Origin: JABMRP01 sp964444795
GTDB lineage: Bacteria > Planctomycetota > Planctomycetia > Pirellulales > Thermoguttaceae
Assembly (NCBI GenBank): GCA_964444795.1
Contig: CAYUIQ010000198.1
Coordinates: 1-16,668, forward strand
DNA length: 16,668 nucleotides
Direction of reading: 5' to 3'
This document shows positions 1 through 7,397 of this stretch, piece after piece; within the stretch, counting starts at the first letter, position 1; each line of letters starts with the position of its first letter. The position numbers were made by a program, and so were the translations under genes. The notes under the pieces are model-generated. The model saw only the letters and a list, made by a program, of their open reading frames with translations. It ran no database searches and was not told the DNA's origin.

Positions 1-133
1 GGCATTCCGTTGAAAGAGCCGGCGCCTTCGGCTGGGCGTTAAACGAACTCGCGGGCACCGTGCGCGAAAATCGCGATCAAACGACTCAAGCATGGCCCCG
101 TTAGTCTACCCTCTCCCCAACATCCCATCAAGA

Positions 134-1765
134 TCACGGCCGAAGCACGAACGCCGGCACGCGGGCGTGATAGTTGATGTTCGGGAAATCGTTTTCGAGC
201 TTCTTGCCCGGCGTGCTGCGACCGCTTTCGATCCGCTGGTCGAGCAGATCGAGCAATTGCTCGATGATCTCCGGATGTTTTGCAGCAACGTTGCTCGTCT
301 CACGCGGGTCGTCATCGAGATTGAACAGTTGCACAAAGGGCGCTGCGCGCAGATCGCCCGGACTGGGTCGGCGGCCGAACTCGGCCCGTGCGGCTTTCCA
401 GGCGTCGTTTGAAGCCGGCGTGTTACCGCCCCAACTTCCCGACGCACCGCTGCCCGGGCAAAGGGCCAGTTTCCACGGCCCGCGGCGGATCACCCAGTGG
501 CGGGTCGATTGCATGACCATCGACGCGCGCGGCGCCTCGATCGTCGGGTCGGAGAGCAAGGGCAGAAAACTGATCGAATCGGGGGCCTGATCTTCGGACA
601 GTTTGTGGCCCGTGATGTCGGCCAACGTGTACATCAAGTCGTTTAGTCCCACGAGCCGGTCGCACTGACTCCCTGGCTTCACGACGCCCGGCCATCGCAC
701 GACCAGCGGCACGCGCAATCCGCCTTCGTAGACCGAGAACTTGTACCCCCGGTAAATTCCGCCGCTGTAATGGCCCTGCTTCTGGAGTTGCTGGAGATTG
801 CCCGCCGTTGCCTTGCGAGTATTTCCCGCATAGGCGGCCGGACCGTGGTCCGAAGTGACGATCACCAGCGTGCTGCGATCCAGGCCGTGCTGGGCAAGCG
901 CCTTGACGACCCGGCCGACGCAATCGTCGGCTTCCATGACGAAATCGCCGTAGAGCCCCAGGTCGCTCTTACCCTGGAAGTCGGGCCGGGGGCATGTCGG
1001 CGTGTGCGGAGCGGTCAGGGCGAAGTAGAGGAGGAACGGTTTTCCCTGGCGCGCCGCCTCCGCATTTTCCGCAATGAACCGTTCGGCCTGGCCGGAAAAC
1101 GTATCGAGCACCTTGTAATCCTCGAAGTCCTTCTCCGCCGGGCCCACCCGATTGAACGCGCTCCAACCCTTGCGAGCCGTGACATCGCCGACAAACCGGC
1201 CGTCGCGCACGAACACGTAAGGGTACATGTCCAGCGAGCCGGGCAGAATGAAGCTGTCGTCCCAACCACACTGCGGCGGACCGAATACCAGCGGCTTGGT
1301 GTAGTCGACGTTGTCCAGCCCCTGGTTCTTACCGTCGAGCGTGGGCATCAGCGTACCCAGGTGCCACTTGCCGACGTAGCCGGTACGGTATCCGGCCGCT
1401 TGCATCATCTTGCCGAGCGTGAACTGGCTGGCCGGAAACCGCGGGTTGAGAAACCCCCACGGTCCGCTGGGACGCGCGCCGCGAACTCGCCACGGATAGC
1501 GGCCCGTCATAATCGATACACGCACCGGCACGCAAACCGAGGCGACCACATGGGCGTCGGTAAACCGCATGCCCTGCGAGGCCAGGGCGTCGATGTGCGG
1601 TGTGTCGATCTTGCATCGATCCCCGCCGAAACAGCCGACATCGCCGATCCCCAGGTCGTCGGCCATGATGTACACGACGTTCGGCCGGGACGAGGGCCCC
1701 TCGGCGGCTACCGCATCGAGCGCACAGGCGAAGAAGAAGGCCAAGAGGATCGGCGTGCGTTTCAT
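134..1765 (-). CDS. Secreted sulfatase (arylsulfatase family, formylglycine type)
   Basis: This 543-residue protein should hydrolyse sulfate esters outside the cytoplasm, probably on sulfated polysaccharides or glycans; the substrate cannot be read from the sequence. Residues 1-21 form a signal peptide (MKRTPILLAFFFACALDAVA). The metal-binding Asp pair is in YIMADDLG (D36-D37). The active-site signature CVPVR (C78-R82) sits in CVPVRVSIMTGR and fits the CxPxR consensus in which the Cys becomes formylglycine. GKWHLG and SDHGP supply further conserved Lys, His and Asp positions. Length is normal for the family. The reading frame stays open 73 codons upstream, but I chose this ATG because the signal peptide begins here and AAAGGAA lies 8 bases before it. 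The gene diverges from the deoxyhypusine-synthase-like gene. No maturase or partner susD/TonB-type gene is visible in the window. Family assignment is firm; substrate is unknown. Confidence 0.95.
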   Translation of the reverse strand: MKRTPILLAFFFACALDAVAAEGPSSRPNVVYIMADDLGIGDVGCFGGDRCKIDTPHIDALASQGMRFTDAHVVASVCVPVRVSIMTGRYPWRVRGARPSGPWGFLNPRFPASQFTLGKMMQAAGYRTGYVGKWHLGTLMPTLDGKNQGLDNVDYTKPLVFGPPQCGWDDSFILPGSLDMYPYVFVRDGRFVGDVTARKGWSAFNRVGPAEKDFEDYKVLDTFSGQAERFIAENAEAARQGKPFLLYFALTAPHTPTCPRPDFQGKSDLGLYGDFVMEADDCVGRVVKALAQHGLDRSTLVIVTSDHGPAAYAGNTRKATAGNLQQLQKQGHYSGGIYRGYKFSVYEGGLRVPLVVRWPGVVKPGSQCDRLVGLNDLMYTLADITGHKLSEDQAPDSISFLPLLSDPTIEAPRASMVMQSTRHWVIRRGPWKLALCPGSGASGSWGGNTPASNDAWKAARAEFGRRPSPGDLRAAPFVQLFNLDDDPRETSNVAAKHPEIIEQLLDLLDQRIESGRSTPGKKLENDFPNINYHARVPAFVLRP

Positions 1766-1811
1766 CAGCGGGGTTCCTTTGCGTGACTTAGAGGCGGCCG
1801 TGAACCACCGC

Positions 1812-1841
1812 GTTATACCGCAACCGCCCGGCCTCTGCCAG
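1812..1841 (-). promoter_or_regulatory. Candidate sigma70-type promoter for the sulfatase gene
   Basis: On the minus strand a -35-like CTGGCA (1836-1841) is followed after 18 bases by a -10-like TATAAC (1812-1817), about 46 bases before the sulfatase ATG. The -35 matches the TTGACA consensus at 4 of 6 positions and the -10 at 5 of 6. The ribBA candidate promoter has the same CTGGCA hexamer. This is pattern matching only. Confidence 0.35.
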
Positions 1842-1910
1842 CGCCGAGATGCCGATGGCCGCTTGTCAGCCGGCGATGAGCAGGTTACGATGCCGGTTCT
1901 TGAAGAAGAC

Positions 1911-2001
1911 CGTGTGCCACTGCTTGCTTGCAAGCAGTGCCGCGGAGTTGGGCTTGACACCCGACAGACACGCACTGCTTGCAAGCAAGCAGTGGCACAC
2001 G
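1911..2001. repeat. 91-bp twin-hairpin inverted-repeat element, copy 1
   Basis: Two perfect 30-bp arms (1911-1940 and 1972-2001) are reverse complements and flank a 31-bp asymmetric core (1941-1971). Each arm is itself a hairpin: CACTGCTTG, loop CTTG, CAAGCAGTG (9-bp stem). The whole could fold as one long stem or as two adjacent hairpins. A second copy starts at 16582 with identical arms where visible and the core reversed. The element lies in the divergent spacer, 57 bases before the ATG of the deoxyhypusine-synthase-like gene. There is no open reading frame inside. It looks like a small non-autonomous repeat of REP/BIME or MITE type; I do not recognise a named family. Confidence 0.85.
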
Positions 2002-2057
2002 CCTACTCCACATTGGCAGGCTGGTAACCTACCCCACTTCGGCCAAGGAGCCGCCCA

Positions 2058-3098
2058 ATGGCCAGAAAACTGCACGACGGCCGCGAAGACGGGCTGGAAC
2101 CGCTCGAGACGCTCGACGTTCGCCGTGCCGAAGGCGTGGCCGGCTTGCTGGAGGCGATGTCGAAAACAGCCTTCGGCGGACGGCAGTTGGGCGAAGCCTA
2201 TCACGTCCTACGGGCGATGACTGACGACCCGGACTGCACCGTCGTGGTGACCGTCTCCGGGGCGATGACCGTGGCGAAGATGGGACGCGTGTTGTGCGAG
2301 ATGATCGACGCCGGCATGGCCGATCTGCTGGTGACCACCGGAGCCGTCATGGCCCATGGGCTGTCGGAGTCGATCGGCGGGGTCCATTACAAATACGATC
2401 CCCAGGTGGGCGACCGCGAGCTTTACGCCAAGGGCTACAACCGGGTTTACGACACGCTGGAGATGGAAACCAACCTTGGCGACGCCCAGGAGATTGTCGG
2501 CCGGGTCGTGGCGGAGATGGATCGCTCGCGCCCGATGTGCAGTTCGGCGATCTGTCGAGAACTGGGCCGGCGGCTGGCGGACGACGGGCAGATGCCGAGT
2601 ATCTTGGGCTGTGCGTTTGGGCGCGACGTGCCCGTCTACGTGCCGGCCTTCACCGACTCGGAGTTGGGGCTCGACGTGGCCAACCATTTTCTTGCCGACG
2701 CTGCCGATCCGCGGCAACTATTCACACCCGTCCCCCATTTCAACCCGTTTCTGGATCTCAACGACTACACCCGGCGAATCCTTTCGGCCAAGCGCTTGGG
2801 TATCTTCACCATCGGCGGCGGTGTGCCGCGCAACTGGGCCCAGCAGGTGGGGCCGTTTGTCGACCTGATCAACATGCGTCGGGGCACGAACCTGCCGGTC
2901 CCCCGGTTCGGTTATGGCGTGCGTATATGCCCCGAACCGGTCCACTGGGGCGGACTGAGCGGCTGCACCTACAGCGAAGGCGTTTCCTGGGGGAAGTTCG
3001 TCAGTCGCCAAGACGGCGGCCGATTCGCCGAGGTCCACTGCGACGCAACCATCGCCTGGCCGCTGTTGGTTCGCGCCATACTGGAGACGGATGGGTAG
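2058..3098 (+). CDS. Deoxyhypusine synthase-like protein (bacterial branch)
   Basis: This 346-residue protein belongs to the deoxyhypusine synthase family, which in eukaryotes and archaea transfers an aminobutyl group from spermidine to eIF5A through a lysine imine, using NAD. Bacteria lack eIF5A, so this protein presumably acts on another amine or acceptor, perhaps in polyamine metabolism. The catalytic-lysine motif is intact in EGVSWGK (E307, W311, K313). The dinucleotide-site signature TIGGGV (251-256) and TVSGAMT (65-71) are present. Aligned by eye to remembered human residues, H288 becomes N259, D243 becomes L205 and D316 becomes Leu, so the spermidine pocket differs. AAGGAG lies 7 bases before the ATG. 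The gene appears monocistronic, with a terminator about 165 bases after its stop. Family call is firm; reaction is unknown. Confidence 0.88.
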   Translation: MARKLHDGREDGLEPLETLDVRRAEGVAGLLEAMSKTAFGGRQLGEAYHVLRAMTDDPDCTVVVTVSGAMTVAKMGRVLCEMIDAGMADLLVTTGAVMAHGLSESIGGVHYKYDPQVGDRELYAKGYNRVYDTLEMETNLGDAQEIVGRVVAEMDRSRPMCSSAICRELGRRLADDGQMPSILGCAFGRDVPVYVPAFTDSELGLDVANHFLADAADPRQLFTPVPHFNPFLDLNDYTRRILSAKRLGIFTIGGGVPRNWAQQVGPFVDLINMRRGTNLPVPRFGYGVRICPEPVHWGGLSGCTYSEGVSWGKFVSRQDGGRFAEVHCDATIAWPLLVRAILETDG

Positions 3099-3437
3099 GA
3101 GCTGTCCAGGTCGTTGAGCCCCGGAGTGTCGAAGAACGTGGCACTAGCGCACCCCCCGATATGCTTGTGCCCCCGGCGATGGAACCACGGATCTGAAGGT
3201 CGAGAAGATCGACGCGTCCGGGGCGATTCTGGCCGCCCGATCCCACTGCGAAACATGCACCGACCACCTTCACGGCTCCGCTGCCACGGAGGTGGTTTTT
3301 TCATGGGCACAGCCCGTCGTACATTCGAGAGTGCCGGATCGACGGGCTCGGAGGCCCATCGTGCGATGGGGGCAGGTTTGGCGAATGCTGACGGTCCACT
3401 TGCTCTAACCCCTTGACAACAAAGGAGAACGGAGCCC
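3099..3437. other. Intergenic region between the DHS-like gene and glpD
   Basis: This 339-bp stretch holds the terminator at 3263-3301 and the glpD ribosome-binding site AAGGAG (3422-3427, 10 bases before its ATG). I see no convincing gene. One plus-strand frame is open from 3148 to about 3411 with plausible codons over 3181-3270, but it has no start codon near its beginning and runs through the terminator. No riboswitch-like conserved structure was recognised. Confidence 0.6.
3263..3301 (+). terminator. Rho-independent terminator after the DHS-like gene
   Basis: A 7-bp stem ACCACCT (3263-3269) and AGGTGGT (3290-3296) is followed at once by a run of six T (3296-3301). A shorter alternative stem CTCCG/CGGAG (3276-3280 and 3287-3291) overlaps it. 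It insulates glpD from the upstream gene. Confidence 0.75.
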
Positions 3438-5201
3438 ATGATAGGGAAGAGATTTCCCCTGCGCCGTTCCTGTTGGCAAGGACAAAGAACGATCGAAACT
3501 TCATCAAACCAGCGACAAAAGGCCATCGAGCAGTTATGCGGCCAGCCGGACGTTGCCGTGCTCATTGTGGGGGGTGGCATCAACGGCGCCGGACTGTTTC
3601 GCGATTTGGCTCTGCAAGGCATCGACGTGGTGCTGGTCGACAAATCCGACTTCTGCACCGGGGCCAGCGCGGCTTCTTCGCGAATGATTCACGGCGGGTT
3701 GCGATACCTCGAGTTCGGGGAGTTCAGCCTCGTTCGGGAATCCTTGAAGGATCGCAACTTGCTCCTGCAAAACGCGCCGCACTACGTCTTCCCCCTGCCC
3801 ACGACCATCCCGCTCTTTGCGTGGTTTTCCGGAATGTGTAGTTCGATCCGCCGATTTCTTCACCTGGGCGGTTCCCGGCCGACGCAGCGCGGGGCGCTGA
3901 TGGTGAAGGTCGGGCTGACCTTCTACGACATCTTCACGCGAAAAAGCCGGCTCATGCCCCGGCACAAGTTCACCTCGCGCCGCGAGGCACTTGCCCGGCG
4001 GCCGAAGATGCGACCCGACATCGTCCGCACGGCCACCTATCACGATGCCTGGATCAGCTACCCCGAGCGGCTCTGCCTCGAATTGCTCATCGACGGCGAG
4101 AACGCTTGCCCCGAAGCCCGGGCGCTGAACTATGTATCGCTGCAAAGCACCTCGGGCGATACGGTTTCGTTGCGCGACGAACTGTCGGGCGAGACGATCG
4201 AGGTCAAACCGCAAGTGGTCGTCAATGCCACCGGGGCCTGGATCGATTTTACCAATCGATCCATCGGGCACCAGACGGAGATGATCGGCGGTACCAAGGG
4301 CGCCCATCTCGTACTCGACAATCCGGCCCTGTACGACACGTTGCAGGGCGAAATGATCTATTATGAAACGGCCGACGGTCGCGTGGCCGTGGCACTGCCC
4401 TGGCTGGGGAAATCGCTGATCGGCTCGACCGACATCCGCGTCGACCATCCCGACGACGTGCGGGTGACCGAAGAAGAGATCGACTATATCCTCGAATCGA
4501 TCAACCGGGTGCTCCCGGCCGTGGGGGTTGATCGGTCGCAGATTCTCAGCTACTTTACCGGCGTCCGCCCGCTGAAGAGCAGCGGCTCATCGGCCACCGT
4601 CCAGGTCAGCCGCGATCACCTCTGTGCCGTGACCGACCCGGGCGACGGCGTCGACTTCACGACCTACTCGCTGGTCGGCGGCAAGTGGACCACCTTCCGC
4701 GCCTTTGCCGAGCAGGTAACCGACCGGCTCCTGGGGCATTTTGAAAAGACACGCGGCGCCACAACGGAGAATCTGCCCATCGGCGGCGGCAAGGACTTTC
4801 CCCAGGGCGAACAGGCCAAGAGTCAGTGGATCGCCCGACTGCACGAGCAAACGCAACTGCCCGAGGATCGCATCGAAACACTGCTACAGCGTTACGGCAC
4901 ACGGGCCGAATCGGTCGCCCGGTTCTTGGTCGACGGGCCGGACGAACCGCTGCAACATCATGCCACGTACACCCGTCGCGAGGTCGAGTTCATCGCGACC
5001 GTCGAACGAGTGATGCACCTGGACGACCTCGTCTTGCGCCGCACGGCCATCGCCCTGCTCGGCGAACTGACCGCCCCGTTGCTGCATGAGTTGGCCGCCA
5101 TCCTGGCCGAGACGCGGCAATGGACCGAGGAAGAAACGGCCGCCGAGGTCAGTCGCACCGTCGAGATCCTCGCCGATCGTTTTGGCATTAGGATACAGTA
5201 G
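3438..5201 (+). CDS. glpD: Aerobic glycerol-3-phosphate dehydrogenase (FAD-dependent)
   Basis: This 587-residue flavoenzyme oxidises glycerol-3-phosphate to dihydroxyacetone phosphate at the inner face of the cytoplasmic membrane and passes electrons to quinone. The FAD-binding glycine motif GGGINGAG is at residues 45-52, followed by RDLALQGIDVVLVDKSDF. The family signature ASSRMIHGGLRYLE and the later FTGVRPL and GGKWTTFR segments are all present. The C-terminal DAO_C-type domain contains TYTRREVEFI and VMHLDDLVLRRT. Length is normal for GlpD. The start has AAGGAG 10 bases upstream and gives about 38 residues before the Rossmann strand. No glpK, glpF or glpR lies next to it, so it stands alone between a terminator and a hairpin cluster. 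The hits to the family motifs leave little doubt. Confidence 0.96.
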   Translation: MIGKRFPLRRSCWQGQRTIETSSNQRQKAIEQLCGQPDVAVLIVGGGINGAGLFRDLALQGIDVVLVDKSDFCTGASAASSRMIHGGLRYLEFGEFSLVRESLKDRNLLLQNAPHYVFPLPTTIPLFAWFSGMCSSIRRFLHLGGSRPTQRGALMVKVGLTFYDIFTRKSRLMPRHKFTSRREALARRPKMRPDIVRTATYHDAWISYPERLCLELLIDGENACPEARALNYVSLQSTSGDTVSLRDELSGETIEVKPQVVVNATGAWIDFTNRSIGHQTEMIGGTKGAHLVLDNPALYDTLQGEMIYYETADGRVAVALPWLGKSLIGSTDIRVDHPDDVRVTEEEIDYILESINRVLPAVGVDRSQILSYFTGVRPLKSSGSSATVQVSRDHLCAVTDPGDGVDFTTYSLVGGKWTTFRAFAEQVTDRLLGHFEKTRGATTENLPIGGGKDFPQGEQAKSQWIARLHEQTQLPEDRIETLLQRYGTRAESVARFLVDGPDEPLQHHATYTRREVEFIATVERVMHLDDLVLRRTAIALLGELTAPLLHELAAILAETRQWTEEETAAEVSRTVEILADRFGIRIQ

Positions 5202-5202
5202 C

Positions 5203-5337
5203 CATCTTGCTGGAGCAAGATGTAGCCCTCGCCTCTCGTTACGACGCTTCCGCGTCGTAACGCATGGCCGGACGCTTTGCGTCCCTGCATTGGCTGCCGC
5301 CAGCCGTTGGCTTTCCTCGACGGACGCTCTACGCGTC
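5203..5337. repeat. Cluster of five consecutive hairpins between convergent genes
   Basis: Starting two bases after the glpD stop there are five hairpins. They are CATCTTGCT/AGCAAGATG (5203-5222, 9 bp), an 11-bp stem with loop TTCC (5237-5262), GGACGC/GCGTCC (5270-5284), GGCTG/CAGCC (5292-5305) and GACGC/GCGTC (5323-5337). Three of them share the core GACGC...GCGTC with different loops. There are no T runs, so these are not canonical terminators, though hairpins between convergent genes may still stop transcription or protect mRNA ends. Confidence 0.7.
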
Positions 5338-5788
5338 ACTCTTGCGAGTCTTGCGATCTTGCTCTTGAGATGCGGTCTCGGATCCACTGGACGGATCGCC
5401 AGACGTCCGGGTAGAACAATTCCACAACTCCACCGAAAAACGCGCCCACGACAACCGACGTTGGCGTGAACCAGGTCATTGGATCAACGAAAAGATCGGC
5501 CAACCTACCTTCAAACGTCTGGGTGGTAGGTGGCGACCAGAAAAACCCCAAAACGGATCCGATCGTCACGCCGACAACCAGTCGACGACGCAAGGCACCG
5601 TCTTTACCGGCGCTGCACAGCGCCGAAAGCAGGACACAACCGTAGGCCGTGAGGAGGATCTCGATGCGGTCTGTACTCCAAATGGTCGCCCTCCCGGGCC
5701 GCGTGGCGATCCAGAACGCCGCCGAAAACCACCACCCGCAGAACGCCCCAAGGAAGAGGCAGCCGATTACGGCGAGCTTGGCGATCAT
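5336..5788 (-). CDS. Hypothetical multi-pass membrane protein
   Basis: This is a 150-residue protein with about four predicted membrane segments: residues 3-25 (IAKLAVIGCLFLGAFC and on), 45-60 (EILLTAYGCVLLSALC), 68-84 (RLVVGVTIGSVLGFFW) and 105-126 (TPTSVVVGAFFGGVVELF). The tail is charged (RISRARSQDSQE). I do not recognise a family. The frame extends 19 codons upstream to an ATG at 5845 that overlaps the preceding gene. I prefer the ATG at 5788 because the first membrane segment begins there, but its ribosome-binding site is weak, so the longer form is possible. It sits 28 bases after the small membrane protein gene and is probably co-transcribed with it. Confidence 0.65.
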   Translation of the reverse strand: MIAKLAVIGCLFLGAFCGWWFSAAFWIATRPGRATIWSTDRIEILLTAYGCVLLSALCSAGKDGALRRRLVVGVTIGSVLGFFWSPPTTQTFEGRLADLFVDPMTWFTPTSVVVGAFFGGVVELFYPDVWRSVQWIRDRISRARSQDSQE

Positions 5789-5816
5789 GACTGTACTCGT
5801 GGTAGGGCTCCGGGAA

Positions 5817-6020
5817 TCAACCGTACCTCTTTCTCGCCAAAACATATAAACGAAAAGCGGAGAAAGCCAGGATCGGACCTGCGAGTAGGAAGTTCAGATG
5901 GCGCGAGGGCATCTCATGCCCACGGCCCAATGGTTCCACCAGAAAGTGTAGCGAAATCACCACCGCACAGCAGTACACGACTACTCCCAGAACATCAATC
6001 ATTGGTCGCTTCATCGCCAT
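5817..6020 (-). CDS. Hypothetical small membrane protein (two membrane segments)
   Basis: This 67-residue protein begins MAMKRPMIDVLG and has two hydrophobic segments: roughly residues 9-25 (VLGVVVYCCAVVISLHF) and 43-60 (LNFLLAGPILAFSAFRLY), followed by a basic end (LARKRYG). The start is supported by GAGAGGAAC just before the ATG at 6020; the in-frame ATG at 6014 is also possible. The open frame continues upstream to 6128 but that part is not hydrophobic and overlaps hairpin DNA. It probably forms an operon with the four-segment membrane protein downstream. No family is recognised. Coding is supported by its hydrophobic pattern and tight spacing only. Confidence 0.5.
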   Translation of the reverse strand: MAMKRPMIDVLGVVVYCCAVVISLHFLVEPLGRGHEMPSRHLNFLLAGPILAFSAFRLYVLARKRYG

Positions 6021-6107
6021 GTTCCTCTCGCGATCGGACCCGGCATCATTCGTCCATTGAATTCTAGCCTCCGCAGCAACGTACCGGTAGGTATTGCCAG
6101 AGGCGAG

Positions 6108-6165
6108 GCAGAGTCCGCTCTGCTTCAAGCAGCCCTCACCCTAGCCCTCTCCCAAAGGGAGAGGG
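6108..6165. repeat. REP-like hairpin repeat downstream of the URO-D-like gene
   Basis: A perfect 9-bp stem CCCTCTCCC (6145-6153), loop AAA, GGGAGAGGG (6157-6165), is preceded by CCCTCACCCTAG. When translated it gives the familiar spurious peptide LTLALSQRERG, which I know from many unrelated bacterial genomes as a dispersed repeat. A second hairpin GCAGAG/CTCTGC lies just beside it (6108-6123). It sits 18 bases beyond the stop of the URO-D-like gene and may also end its transcript, but there is no T run. Confidence 0.7.
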
Positions 6166-6183
6166 GACCACGCTTCGGCGTTT

Positions 6184-7227
6184 CTACCCGCCCACCGGAT
6201 ACGTCCCGTACTCCCTCAGCGTCTCGATACAAGCAAGAAAATTCTCCGGCTTGACCGACGAGTGGATGCTGTTGGAACTCGATAGGCAATAACCACCGCC
6301 GGGGGCCGCGAGTTCGATCGTGCGACGGGTTACTTCGCGGACTTCCTCGACCGGGGCCTGGCTGAGTAGATAGCCGCAGTCGATGTTGCCGACCAGGGCG
6401 ATGCGGTCGCCGTACTTCTGCTTGATCAGGCCGATGTCCATGCCGGCCGCCGGTTCCAGCGGGTTCAGGGCGTCGATGCCCGTGTCGATGATCAGGTCGA
6501 TGACCGCCATGATATTGCCGTCGGTATGTTTCATCACGTAGGCCCCCGCCTCGTGGGCGGCGTCGACGCAACGTTTCAAGCCCGGCAGGACGAACTCCTT
6601 GAAATGCTTTGGCGACATGAGCGTCGAGTTCTTATCGGCGTAGTCGTCGCCGAACACGACCACGTCGACGCCCGCGGCCACCATCCGCTGCATGGCCGGG
6701 ATGTCGTAGCTCAGGGCCACGTCGATCAGCTCGTGGACGAACTTGGGCCGTTCGATCATGTCCATCAGAAACTGCGACGTGCCGCGCAAGAAGGCCGGGT
6801 TGAAAAACGAATCGCGGCAGATGGCCGTCACCGCCTTCTTACCCTTGTACCTGGCCACGATATCGGGAATCCCGCCCAAGACATCGTCGGCCGTTGGATC
6901 GGGCGGCTCGTACGTCTTCAGATCCTCGGGCCGCTTGATGGGCCCCTCGATCGGCGCCGGCGTGCTCTCGGTCCCGAACGCGCGAATGACCCCCCATTTA
7001 TCGCGAAACAGGCCCTTCGCCTCGTCGATAAACTCGACGTTGTCGCGACTCCAGGAACTGCGATTCTGGCTGACGTTGTCCATGCCCAGCCATTCGTTGA
7101 ACTGGAAATAATCGCAGCCGGGCAACATGGCGTCCATCACCCGTTCGTCGATCACGCACTCCAACAGCGGCACGCGGTCCGGCTGACGGCGTTCCATGGC
7201 GGCGGTAATTCGTTCCAGCGAGTTCAT
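6184..7227 (-). CDS. URO-D superfamily protein (corrinoid methyltransferase-like, MtaA/CmuA type)
   Basis: This 347-residue protein has the uroporphyrinogen decarboxylase fold family signature (start MNSLERITAAMERRQPDRVP, then GVDVVVFGDDYADKN and GNIDCGYLLS). It lacks the RQAGR-type N-terminal motif of true HemE, so it is not expected to make haem. It resembles the methyltransferases that move methyl groups from corrinoid proteins to thiols. Those bind zinc with a His-x-Cys and a distant Cys. Here the first site reads H234-T-D236, with Asp in place of Cys, and C314 is a candidate for the second. AGGAG lies 8 bases before the ATG. No corrinoid-binding protein or other methyltransferase subunit is nearby. 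Superfamily is sure; substrate and even catalytic type are open. Confidence 0.85.
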   Translation of the reverse strand: MNSLERITAAMERRQPDRVPLLECVIDERVMDAMLPGCDYFQFNEWLGMDNVSQNRSSWSRDNVEFIDEAKGLFRDKWGVIRAFGTESTPAPIEGPIKRPEDLKTYEPPDPTADDVLGGIPDIVARYKGKKAVTAICRDSFFNPAFLRGTSQFLMDMIERPKFVHELIDVALSYDIPAMQRMVAAGVDVVVFGDDYADKNSTLMSPKHFKEFVLPGLKRCVDAAHEAGAYVMKHTDGNIMAVIDLIIDTGIDALNPLEPAAGMDIGLIKQKYGDRIALVGNIDCGYLLSQAPVEEVREVTRRTIELAAPGGGYCLSSSNSIHSSVKPENFLACIETLREYGTYPVGG

Positions 7228-7397
7228 ACCACGGGCTCCTGACGAGGCGTTGAGTTACCGGGCCGAGCGGTGCAATCATCGTATCGCCTGAGGCCTTTTC
7301 GTGCAAGAACATTGCCGCGGCCGCCGGATCGGCTATGCGAAAAGAGGGGTCGTGCAATCCTGGGGGGAAGACGCAGGAAGACGGGGTCCGCGACGGC

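Noticed and set aside
1..42. A possible C-terminal tail of a plus-strand gene ending GIPLKEPAPSAGR with a stop at 40-42
   Set aside because: Only 13 codons are visible; nothing identifies it as coding, so it is not listed as a partial gene.
1766..1984. Upstream extension of the sulfatase frame by 73 codons
   Set aside because: It precedes a clear signal peptide, overlaps the repeat element and has no ribosome-binding site; AAAGGAA at 1774-1780 fits the downstream ATG.
3148..3411. Open plus-strand frame with coding-like codons between the DHS-like gene and glpD
   Set aside because: It follows a stop directly, has no start codon near its beginning, and passes through a clear terminator. At most it is a gene remnant.
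3413..3418. TTGACA hexamer just before glpD as a -35 box
   Set aside because: It is only 20 bases before the glpD ATG, so the matching -10 and start site would fall inside the ribosome-binding site or the gene.
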